Position numbers and translations under genes: made by a program
Notes under the pieces: model-generated
The model's input: the letters and a program-made list of their open reading frames with translations, nothing else
What the model was told of the DNA's origin: nothing
Databases searched by the model: none
Source: Pyronema omphalodes
Lineage: Eukaryota > Ascomycota > Pezizomycetes > Pezizales > Pyronemataceae
Assembly (NCBI GenBank): GCA_024516155.1
Contig: JAJJXM010000022.1
Span: 558,001 to 622,000 of the forward strand
Direction of reading: 5' to 3'
Length of the DNA stretch: 64,000 nucleotides
Shown here: in pieces, positions 11,691 through 21,915 of the stretch
Position numbering within the stretch: position 1 is the stretch's first letter
How the letters are laid out: each line of letters starts with the position of its first letter

Positions 11691-12950
11691 ACGGCGGATA
11701 AAACCAGACCGTAAATACATTGTATGGTTCTCGAAGCTTCCTCTTTCTTCCTCGCTTCTCGTTCCTGTCTTTCCACCCTTTTTTGTAAGAAGCAGATGGA
11801 CATATGCGCTGTATTCAAGGTTGAATTGGAATCAGAAATCACTTATATGTGGTCCACTATTAACATTGTCAGCTAACTTCATACATCCGCATAACAGGGC
11901 AAACGAATGGGGGCATTGCGTACCCTGGGTATGCAAAGTTGCATGCAGCCCTTGGCTTCCAGCGTACCCAATCGATAGTGGGTGCGCAAGAAACAGAGGT
12001 GTTACTGATTTATTCATCAATTGATGATGTAGAACCAATTAACAGATCTCGTTGTTCTGAGATAAGCAAAACAACACGCCAATGACTAATGGTCGGTTTC
12101 CATGCTACAGACACAGAAGTGCATTGTTTATCTGGTTGTCAATGAAAAGACAGAGCCAGCTTATCATCCGCCGTTGTAAGGTAAGATTAATTGAGAATTC
12201 GTTGTCGTGTGAATGAGAGATCACAAAGTGACACCCAAGTGGGTTTGGAGGGACGGTGTGTGTCTAGTCGTACTGTCAGTAAAGTTTTCGATGAACTTTG
12301 GGGCGTTCCCTTCTGGGCGTACCGGTGATATTGCTCAATTGAGTGCGCAGCGAATTGAGGACATCCTGGACACGGGTGTGAATAAATCACAACCAACAAA
12401 GACACCAAGAGCATAGATGTCCATTTCTCTGATGCGTCTCATCGGTAAGTTCCTCGATCGTGAGTGAACACGAAGAAAATCAGTTCAAAACATCGTTGTC
12501 AATCGTAACAACAAGGCTACTTTACTGTTCTGGGTGGGCGGTATGACGATGCCGAGGTGATTATAGGTTGTAATTCGTGGAGTGGTGCGGGACTGGAGAG
12601 AAGAAGACATGGGTGAGAGAGAACAGTGTGTTGGCAAGTGTGACTGCGGTGGCGTTAGGGCTGGCAACATCAATATTCAAGTCCATTGTGCGGGGTCCAG
12701 TTGCTGTCTGGGGGGTGTTTACGTACTTCGGGTGGTTTACACAGCCCTGGGGGTCCATAGGTAAGCACTCATGCAAGCAAGTGAACTTAGACTCCGTATC
12801 GATCTACGCTCGTCCAATCAATATTCAAGGCAAAAAAATATCGCTCGCCGTTAGGGATAACCTATCGATCAGTTCGATGTTGGGTACACAACCTGCTGGG
12901 TATTAAGCGTGTGCATAAATTATACGCCCAAACTATATCAAGGCTTGGCC
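11691..12950 (+). repeat. Diverged dispersed repeat, copy A
   Basis: Segments of this region match segments at 21.2-21.9 kb in the same order. Matching pairs are 11693-11735 with 21219-21258, 12512-12560 with 21479-21526, 12681-12788 with 21650-21752, and 12889-12948 with 21855-21913. Many mismatches are transitions. Copy A carries roughly 500 bp more between the first and second matching blocks than copy B. No intact coding frame remains. Element type is not identified. Confidence 0.65.
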
Positions 12951-13455
12951 AAATCCTTACAAAACAATAACATATAGTAGGCGGGGGGTGGTGTGGGGCC
13001 TATGCCTCACAACTTTTCGCATTATGGTATATAACTCGTGCGTGTTCGTCTCGATACTATCAGAATTATGCGTTGCCAATGAATCCCTCAAAAATGACTT
13101 GGACGACTACCATTTTCTTCCCAGCCTATATCATACAGCTGGCTTTGTTCTAGTAACGTGTTTTCTTTAGCCATGCGACGTGACCTGTTCCATGATTGGC
13201 TGTCTCCGCTGACGGAGTTATCGAGTTACTTACAGAGTCTGTGGGAGGACATGTGGTGATGGTAGGAACAGATAGAGAGAAAAGGAAACTACAAGGTTTC
13301 CGCAGCTAAATACCTTCTTCCATTTTTGTGAGGACAGATCTCATTGTCATTATGATTGCTATGGATAATGTAGAATATAATCTCTCGGGCCTCCATGACC
13401 ATTGTAATATAATCTCATGTCACAGTACAAAATCAATCTTTGCGTTATCAGTCCT

Positions 13456-13747
13456 TCAAAAGCCCTCCGTATTCTTTGGTATCTGGCATGTAGAGTATCT
13501 CATCCCGGCAATATTACCACATTTCAAACCCTTACAACATCGCTTGCGGCGGCAAATACCATTCTTCGGGGTGCAATCGGTCGTCCCTTCCTATATGTCT
13601 ATGATTAAACAATTTCCAAGGTAAAGTGGCTTGTCTTCGGGCAATCCTTACCATCAGTGATGATTCGGCATGATCTGTGGTGTGAAAAGCAATAGCAGAT
13701 ACTGAGGCGAGCAATGGTAGGATAACGAATACAGTGGTCAGCTTCAT
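13456..13747 (-). CDS. Secreted knottin-like cysteine-rich peptide
   Basis: Two exons on the minus strand, 13747-13652 and 13590-13456, 76 aa. The 61-nt intron starts GTAAGG and ends ACATATAG. Exon 1 encodes a signal peptide (MKLTTVFVILPLLASVSA) and a short acidic pro-region. Exon 2 encodes a mature domain with six cysteines spaced C-x6-C-x4-CC-x4-C-x10-C, the classic inhibitor-cystine-knot framework, in a basic peptide (RRKRCCKG). A TATA-like TTTATATG lies about 75 nt upstream of the start. The frame closes exactly across the splice, with all six cysteines in exon 2. The role could be an effector, antimicrobial or enzyme-inhibitor peptide; the sequence does not decide. It is isolated in a gene-poor, repeat-bearing stretch, as is common for fungal small secreted proteins. 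Confidence 0.75.
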
Positions 13748-13882
13748 AGTTGCTGCAGTGATTTGAAGGATGTATAAAGGGGTCCCTATGGTGGGAAGTG
13801 GTAAGCTCATATAAATGATATGGGGTTTCGTGGCACAAATAGTCTGGACTTCGTGAGACGAGAAGAATTAATCATTACACTT

Positions 13883-13934
13883 TACTCGTGCCTAAAGGTG
13901 GCGGCTTAGAGCTCACCACCTTTAGGCACGAGTA
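13883..13934. repeat. Perfect 19-bp inverted repeat with 14-nt spacer
   Basis: TACTCGTGCCTAAAGGTGG (13883-13901) is matched by its exact reverse complement at 13916-13934. The spacer is 14 nt. It could form a strong hairpin in DNA or RNA. It lies about 140 bp upstream of the knottin-like gene's start codon. Confidence 0.9.
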
Positions 13935-15503
13935 GGTCATCACTTATCGTCTATATCTACCGGAATCTGGGTCTGGTTTACATATACTCTACATAATGTC
14001 TCCACAATGGACACGAATTACTTATGCAAAGTTTTCACCATGTTCCACCACGTACCGAATTTGGCCGTTTGATTGGTTGCTCATATGTAGAGAACATCAT
14101 ATTACGACGCACAAAACTACACTTGCCATAAGCCACATGCCAATTGCGTAATACTGCAAATGCAGGAAATGCAATGGAGAAGAATTTGTGTACAAAGGTA
14201 TGTCGTGACTGGAGGATATACCCTTATGCAGACGGTGCCCTGCGGTAGAGGGAGGCTTGGCGCGAGTGATTGTTTGAGATGCTGAGTGCTCGGGAGACGT
14301 CACCCCGCTAGTGTATAACGTTCCTTGAATTCGCGCTATATGTACATTCAGCTCAATGTCGAAATCTCACTTTCAGCCGCACCTCTCATGTTCAAGAACA
14401 CCATACAAGTTTTTTGCGTTCTCCTAAGGATATCACTATAAAAGCTTTTTTTTACCATGCAAAAGCCGTCTGGACCACGGCCATTATACCGTACATACAG
14501 AGGATATCGTGGTAAACTGAACCCTTGCAAAATGTTCTTCTGTGATTTTACTACATACACATGCATCCGTAGCATCAAAAGATCCTCTAAATTGTACAAA
14601 AATCAAGAATCCTGTTTGAAATAAATATATCTCCCCATGTCATTACAAGAACGATAATCCGCCTGGTTATCGGGCAACAGGAACATGCAGTGGTTGGCGT
14701 TGTAGCTTTTATGTGTGTATTGAATCATACGCCAACCAGGGTCTGAAGGACCGATGCAAAACAAAAAGGCAATCCTAATCGCGTAATCGTGGTCTAAGCC
14801 ACCTAGTGAGTCCCCGGGATCTCCTGGACCTCAGAGATTCGCCTAAAACATGCCAGAAGAAGACAATCAAACAGGAAAACACTTCATGAAAATACGAAAA
14901 GATGGACATCTTAATGATATCCTCATCTGGAAAGCACGATCCTTTCGATCGAAGCTTTATCTATGAAGAGGTTCCTATATCAAACGCACATGGCCGGATT
15001 CTATTTAAATGGAGATCGTCAGCATCTTTCACGCTGATACTCTGTGTTTGCACAGAAGTTCCCATATTCATTTGCCTGAAACTGTTCCAGCGAACACTAA
15101 CATCAACTCCAGCGAGAACATGAAGTTAGGTGGTCAGTTCACGAGGGTTGGATCTCGGATAATATTTTCGAGAAAACTGGGTTAGAGAGGACATAAGGAG
15201 TGTTGTGACGTGGTTGGACCTAGATTAATCATGACAAGATACACGGGAGATACGAAGATAGATACATTTCATGGGAGCTCCCAGCTGCCACACAACATCC
15301 TTCGGCCGGAAAACTAAATTCCATATTTATCATTTTTTTATCAAAAGGGATAATTACCCTCGACAATTTTGGGTAATTCGAAAAGCTCGTCACCGAAAAA
15401 CCACTTAATTGATTGCTTCTCATAGATTTCTAAGTTACAATCATTCCGAAAAATCATTTTCAATTCCAAAACGACTCTCCCACATATTTGCGCGCATTTT
15501 AAT
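13935..15503. other. Gene-poor spacer downstream of the NLR gene
   Basis: Short ORFs on both strands show no domain or convincing introns. A 9-bp inverted repeat (GGTTGGCGT / ACGCCAACC) occurs near 14694 and 14730. Confidence 0.4.
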
Positions 15504-15617
15504 CTATGAAATACAACCAGCAGAATGGAGCTTTTCTTCCAGCTCCTGTAACTCATTCAACATTCCACCTTGCAACCTATATGCTATCATGAGATTGTGA
15601 ATACTCATTAAGGTATC
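15504..15617 (-). pseudogene. In-frame degenerate TPR repeat beyond the NLR stop
   Basis: The 37 codons immediately after the NLR stop, in the same frame, still read as one more repeat: DTLMSIHNLMIAYRLQGG followed by MLNELQELEEKLHS, then TAG. The NLR stop TGA falls exactly where the conserved Pro of GEEHPDTL should be. The segment is therefore a stranded former ninth repeat, or a readthrough extension. Confidence 0.75.
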
Positions 15618-18600
15618 TCAGTGCTCCTCGCCAAGCGTACGCCTATTCACTTCACGAATCTTCTCCTCAAGCTCTTGCACGTCCTTCATCCGTCCACCCA
15701 CCTCTTCATATGTGATCGCAAGATTTCGCATACTCGTTAACGTCTGAGGATGTTCCTCTCCAAGTGTGCGCCTCCTGACTTCGACAACCTTCTCTTCAAG
15801 CTCTTGTACCTCCTTCAGCCTTCCTCCCATTTCTTTGTACGTTATAGCAAGATGGTTCATGCCTATCAATGTATCGGGGTGCTCCTCTCCAAGCGTGCGC
15901 CTCATCGCCTCAAGAACCTTCTCTTTCAGCTCCTGCACCTCTTTCGATCTTCCACCCATCTGATCATATGTGATTGCAAGACACTGCATACTTCTTAAAG
16001 TAAATGGGTGCTCTTCTCCGAGCGTGCGCCTAGCCACTTCAACAACCTTCTCTCCAATCTCTTGTACCTCCTTCAACCTGTCTCCCTGTTCTCTATATGT
16101 AATTGAAAGATTGTACAAACTTTTCAAAGTATCTGGGTGCTCCTCTCCAAGCGTGTTCCTCCTCACCTCAACAACCTTCTCTTGAAGTTCTTGCACCTCT
16201 TTTAACCTCCCACCCATTTCTGTATACGTAACTGCGAGATTTTGCATACTTGTTATAGTATCCGGGTGATCCTCTCCAAGCGTGCGTTTCCTCACTTCGA
16301 GTACCTTCTCTTGAAACTGTTGCACCTTCGTCAACCTTCCACCCATTTCTCCGTACGTGACCGCAAGATTCTGCATGCTTGCTAGAGTATCCGGGTGCTC
16401 TTCTCCAAGCGTGCGCCTTGTCACTTCGAAAACCTTTTCTTTCAACTCTTGCACATCCTTCATCCGTCCACCTAGTTCTCTATATACTATCGCAAGATTC
16501 TGCATAGTTCCTAAAGTATTTGGGTGTTGCTCTCCAAGCATGCGCCTCCTGACTTCAAGCACCTTTTCTATGATCTCCTGGGCCTCTTTCAGACGTCCAA
16601 TCTCCATGAGCGCATGTCCTATGTGACTCATAGCGTTCAAGGTATCAGGATTTTCTTCACCCAACAAGACTGCATATATCTTTCTTGCCCTTTCGTATAG
16701 TTGTAGAGCTTCCGAGTACCTGCCAAGTGCCGTGGAAAGATGCCATCCAGCGCTGATACATAGATCCCCGCTCGCCTCGGAATCTTTCTTCACATTCGTA
16801 AGTAATGACATCACATGAGGCAGGTAAATTCGCCACGCTGCCCAGGTGGAGTACTCTGATGTGGGTAACGTATTGGCCAGAACCATAGACGCCATAATCA
16901 AAGCGGCATCCATCTCGTGAGATTCCAGATAGGTTTGCATAGCGAGATGGACAAGTGAATGAATTTCGTATCCTTCACCGGATCCAACATCAACCTTTGC
17001 ACGCTGCAGAATCGAGAAGTTGACCAGCTTGTCCAGTGCCTCCAAAACGAGAAATTCATCATCAATGCCTTCCAAATGGATTTCAATGAGCAGATCCCGC
17101 GGTATTGCCTTTCTGTCAATACAGGCCATGAACCGAAGAAATAAGTCCGCCAGCTGTGACTGCTCCTGGAGTTGACGAAAGCTGATAGAGAACGTCGTTA
17201 GGATAGTCTCCGCATTCCCGCCATTATCTCTCCAAATGTTGTCGTGCGGCTTCGATAGTAGGCGCTTGAGCTTCAGAGATTCCTTTTTACTTTCGAAAAG
17301 CTTGGAATACTGAGATATGCTAATGGAACGATTGAGATCCAAATATGCCGCAACTTGTACGATTGCAAGTGGGAGGTATTGCAATTCTTCCAGGAGGAGC
17401 CGTAAAGCAGTGCTATTGTCGTCGGCTGCATTTGCTTCTTTCCGGTAATGATGGTAAAAGAGCTCGACTGCTTGCTCGGGGTTCGGCTCCGGTTTGTTGA
17501 TAACATTCTGGTTCGCCAGATTCCGTGCGACTTCTCGGTCTCTGGTAGTGATGATTATTGTTCCTTTGCAACCCCGAGGGATAAATTTTGCAATTCCGTC
17601 CTGTGCGATAGAAACTTTGTCGTTTTGCTTGGATGCAGTGCTGTTGGGTGAAGTCGGATAGAAATCCAGCATGTTATCGGCGTTATCGAGAACCAAGATC
17701 CAGTCTCCGCTCTGGGGACTTTCCAGCCATTGTCTAACAATCACCCCCGAATTTTGTTTGGCGTCGTCGTGTCCGGGTATCTTAGCAAGAGATGCTAGTT
17801 TTTGACAATCGGCTTCGAATTGTCGGACACTTCCAGCATGCACCCAAAATACTGGTCGTTTATCCTGGTATCGGTAGATGAAGCTAAGTACGTCCTGTGT
17901 TTTCCTAAACTTTGTATCAGTCCGGTTTCTGACACAATATTTGACTCCTGAGAACTTATACATACCCTATTCCTCCGAGGCCACACAGTGCAAGACGAAC
18001 ATGCCCATTATATTCGGATTTCCCAGGTTCCACACGTTGTTTTCCATAAGCCTTAAACCAAGATGCAATGTGCGATTCGCCGATGAATTTGTCATTTTTC
18101 GGAAACGGGACCATGAAGTGGGGGTTTTCCTGTGGGGCTACAGCGGCAACTGTCATAATTCCCCCTGCATGACCTGGAAATTTATCCACCATTAGTGAGT
18201 AAAGAAATGGTTATTGAAATGAACGAGGATATATACCGTGATTGGTTCCATTCACCAGATTTTCCATGTTACTATTATGCTTTTCTAGTGCGGCAATGAG
18301 CGCCTTAACCTTGCCAGAATCTAAGTAAACCCATTTCAGTCTCGAGTATGTGCTGATAACAACTTCAAGACGAGGTTCGAGAGTCTGCAGTGTTGCCATC
18401 TCAAGATCTCCGTCTAAACGTAGATCCTTTAGGTTTTTCGAAATTGCGTCCAAGGCGTCGCTGTCGCGCTTGGTATCTCTTTTAGACTGACCCAATTTGA
18501 AGAACCTGCGAATCGAAGATCTCTTGCTCGATTTCTGTCCCGAATTATTGCTAGACGAAACCTGAACGCCATACAGGCTTTTCAACTGTTCAAAGTCCGA

Positions 18601-18870
18601 AAAAAGCTGTGCAATTTGGAAAATTGTGTCGCTTATTAGACGAAATCTCCCATCATCGGTCTTGAGGGTTGACTGTTGGATCCTCAGAGTGACAATCGCG
18701 GTAAGGTCTTTGAACCTTTGCTGCTCGACGTTGAACTGGTGTCGATGGGTCTCGAAATCTTTGTCGGCGCTCCGGGCTGTGCCGATAACACGATATCCTT
18801 CCAAGCACGTCTTGATTAGGACATCCACAACGCCGGGTACAGCAAGAACCACTCCTGCCAAATCTGCCAT
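15618..18870 (-). CDS. HeLo / NB-ARC / TPR NLR-type STAND protein
   Basis: Three exons on the minus strand: 18870-18237, 18173-17966, 17904-15618, 1042 aa. Introns are 63 and 61 nt. The second intron splits the P-loop; splicing gives LCGLGGIGKTQD. Domains in order: HeLo-like N terminus (MADLAGVVLAVPGVVDVLIK, later LFSDFEQLKSLYG), residues about 1-210; nucleotide-binding domain with Walker A near 276-284, Walker B-like WILVLDNAD, TTRDREVA and a GLPL-like YLPLAIVQVAAYL; then eight tandem TPR/kinesin-light-chain repeats of 42-43 aa (LGEEHPDTL...), about residues 695-1037. HeLo domains are membrane-targeting cell-death executors, and NLRs of this build act in heterokaryon incompatibility or non-self sensing. 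The repeats are unusually alike, and the protein stops in mid-repeat at GEEH. The ligand is unknown. Confidence 0.9.
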
Positions 18871-19935
18871 CGTAGGATATAATCAATGTTCACTGTCAGA
18901 AACAGTCGTCGTAGAGCGTCGCGGAGACGGAGCTGAATCGATGTTCGCTGTCGGAAATAATCGACGGAGAGAGTCCAAAGGCCGGAGCCGAAGATTGAAA
19001 ACGTTTGAAACCGTATGTGGATTGCTCGCTGAATGTAGGATAAGTGTACTACTGGCAGAATATCTCCGACTGAAATTGGTTGCGCGACGATGTTGAAGAG
19101 CTGATGTGCGGGGCTGAGCTGAGTTGAGCTGAGTTGAGCTGAGTTTGTACATGCATATATACACAGTTTTAAGGTGGCTCTGATTGTACTTTTGCGCCAC
19201 CGTTTTTGGTGAAGCCTCACTGCCATAAACCAGCCATACTTGACTTTATTTCGTAAACCTTTGTATTACGTTGGCTGTTAGCAACAAAATCACAATTTCG
19301 TAGAGCAACCAGTACTCTGATTGGCCTTGATAGCTTACATACAGTATTGTGCTAGGAAACTCTTGAGATGTCTTGTAATAATCTTGGTATATACATTATC
19401 GAGTTGAAAGACGGCGTGACGTTTCCAAGACATCTATGCAGAGCATGCATGGCGGTTATTCATGTGGGCCTGCCAAGACTCGTGACACTTTTCCGGTGCG
19501 AACCAGAGGCTGTGATGCGGTACGCTTTTAGCTGCTCGCAAATTATGTTTACAGATGACTCTGAAAATAGCTTCGCTTTCAACTGCATCAGAAGAAACTG
19601 ATGGAATCGCTCGGACATTATGTATACAAGAACCTCTGAATTTTACTTATTATTTTAGTGTTAAAACTGCTACGCTCATCACGCATCGCGCACCAATGTT
19701 CGTCCGGCAGCTGTGTTTCTGAGCTTCATATCATACAGAGGCAGAGTTAAAAGTATATTCAAAGGTAAGAATATATTCCTTAATTTTCCCCCTCTAAGAT
19801 GTTATAAGTAATTCAACGCGAATCAAATTGAACATCACGAAAAATGAATAATTGCACCGGTACTCCCAACATTCCTAATTTCTTCTCCTTTCTCTTCCTT
19901 CGCTATCATTATCTTTCACCAGCAGCTATGTCCAC
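18871..19935. other. NLR upstream region with short repeats
   Basis: The 5' flank of the NLR gene. A tandem TTGAGCTGAG repeat lies at about 19117-19143. A block near 19700-19780 resembles one at 22950-23035 (TTTCTGAGCTTCA versus TTTTTGAGTTTCA, both then AAGAATATATT), suggesting another diverged repeat pair. No gene is supported. Confidence 0.4.
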
Positions 19936-20445
19936 CTATCTATTTTCTTCCATATTCGCCTCGATCATCTCCCTATGCAATTGTACTTCGTCATCCCCCA
20001 TATGTCTGTTCTCCATTCCCAACACGAAAAACGGCACTCCAACGTCATTCACGGCATCTCTCTCAATAACCAACAGTTTCTCTCCCCTCATCCTACAAAT
20101 TTCCTCCGCTTGTCTATTTCCCGGCCACTCCGCAAATACGTAGCTCATAAAGCTCAACTCACGCTGCGGCGGGTTAGAGCAAAGAAAGTTAAGTTTTATA
20201 CAAACAATGTTTGCATCATAGGGGGAAAAGATGATGCTGTGTCGAATGATGAATCCGGTGAGGTTATAGTGGTAATGGATGGATTGCCGGGTTATATACT
20301 TCAGAGATGAAAGGGAGATTGGGTATGGAAATGGTGGGGGAAGGGTCAGGGTTGCAGGATTAGGGTTATGGGAGGCAGTGGGGATAGTGGAGGTAGTGGA
20401 GATTCCGGGACCCGTGGGTGAGGGGCTGGGCGAGGGAGTTAACAT
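19936..20445 (-). CDS. Hypothetical protein, unrecognised
   Basis: A 169-codon uninterrupted frame on the minus strand starting MLTPSPSPSPTGPG. The N-terminal third is Pro/Ser/Thr-rich. The C-terminal part (for example VFAEWPGNRQAEEICRMRGE and VNDVGVPFFVLGMENRH) has the mixed composition of a folded protein. A CTAAC...CCGCAG acceptor-like site lies inside near 20165, but no donor in matching phase gives a better model. No family recognised. It could be a real short gene or part of a longer one with a missed 5' exon. Confidence 0.35.
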   Translation of the reverse strand: MLTPSPSPSPTGPGISTTSTIPTASHNPNPATLTLPPPFPYPISLSSLKYITRQSIHYHYNLTGFIIRHSIIFSPYDANIVCIKLNFLCSNPPQRELSFMSYVFAEWPGNRQAEEICRMRGEKLLVIERDAVNDVGVPFFVLGMENRHMGDDEVQLHREMIEANMEENR

Positions 20446-21215
20446 TGAGACAGTCGGTGTTCTGGATGTCGGACTTCGGTGAATTTTGGTTGATGAAAGG
20501 GGATTGAAGGAATAGATGGGATTAGTGGATGGACGGGGATGTGGTAGTTATTACGTTCGTTTCTGTAATGTGGAATGTTTATCTCTCTGTCTGAACAATG
20601 CAAGTGCTAAATGCTGAATATGGGAGTTGGTTTTAAGTGCAGTTAGGTGCCCATAGATCTTGATGCTTTATTTATACCTTCTAAGTTCAAGTAATACGGT
20701 GGTTTTAATAAAACTAGTGTTTAGCCCAGAACATACTGAACTCATCGCTGACTGCAAATGGGCCATTGTCGTTCACCCAGTCGTTGTTCATATTAGTGAT
20801 GTTCTATGATTGGCAATACTCCTTGACTATATCACATTATTCATTCGTAGAACTGGGTACGCAAGTTGAATCCTCCCATTCTCTTTGTCTCTAAGTGCTT
20901 GAGGTTTTCATTCCTTCTGATATATTTACATTTTCACATTCCGCCTTGTCGTGCCATCTTCCGTTTAGGTTGCTACCTTCCGATTGTTGCCAGTCATCGT
21001 CAAGCACAATCTCATCCGTTCCATTAAAACTGCTAAGTAACATTTTCGTACTGTAGGGAATCAATTATAGCTAGCTCTAACCGGTGATATGAATCGAAAT
21101 TTTCTGGGCAAAATGTCATGTCACATACGAGTGATGTGTGGTGATTGTAGTTATTGTCAACCACAGTCACTTATGAGTTGTCCAGTTCATAGTGCCTCAA
21201 AGACTGCAACCCCTA
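20446..21215. other. Intergenic, no feature seen
   Basis: No supported gene, RNA or repeat in this stretch. Confidence 0.4.
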
Positions 21216-21915
21216 GTCCTGATACCAGACCGGGCTGTAAATAGTAGACTGGTTCTGTTCACAGTCAGGGCCGGACCAGAAGGACCATGTGGAGCTCTAT
21301 TGCTTATAATCTTATATACCTCAGCACATATACCAGCTTTTCGATTTATCTTCCTTGCTGCTTCATGGACAAAGCATTTTTCTTTAGCAGGCTACCGTGG
21401 TCAATGATCTAAAAGAAGCTTCTTAGGATAAATTTATTGTTGGAAAAGACGAATTGTCTCAAGAGTCCGTAATAAAAAAGCTACCTTATACTGTTCTGAG
21501 TAGTCGGTGCAATGATGCCGAGGTGACGATGAGTCCTGGCTCATGAATGAGGGCGGTAATGGAAAGAAACAAACGCAGGGTGACAGCAAACAATGTGTCA
21601 TCAGAGTCTGACTGCAGTTTTTATTGGTGCTTGTCGTATCAAAATTTGAGTCTATTGCATGGGGCTGAGTTGCTGCGCACACATTGTTCACGGTGGGGGT
21701 TTAACACAGCCCCGGGGATTCATGGTCAAACACTCGCGTGCGCAGGAGAACTGGAGAGTCGTGTTTTTTTACATCCACCCAATGACACGACAAGGTAAAA
21801 AGTGCCTCTTGCCATTATGTATGGCCATTAATTAGCCGGTTACTGGGTTAGTAGCCTGCTTGGTATCAAGCTCGTATATGGCCTAGCGCTCAATATCTGA
21901 AAGCTTGGCTGCATG
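21216..21915 (+). repeat. Diverged dispersed repeat, copy B
   Basis: Collinear with copy A at 11691-12950. The best block is 21479-21526 (ACTGTTCTGAGTAGTCGG, later GATGCCGAGGTGA) against 12512-12560. Another is TTTAACACAGCCCCGGGG near 21708 against TTTACACAGCCCTGGGGG near 12736. Copy B is shorter than copy A. No coding capacity is left. Confidence 0.65.
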
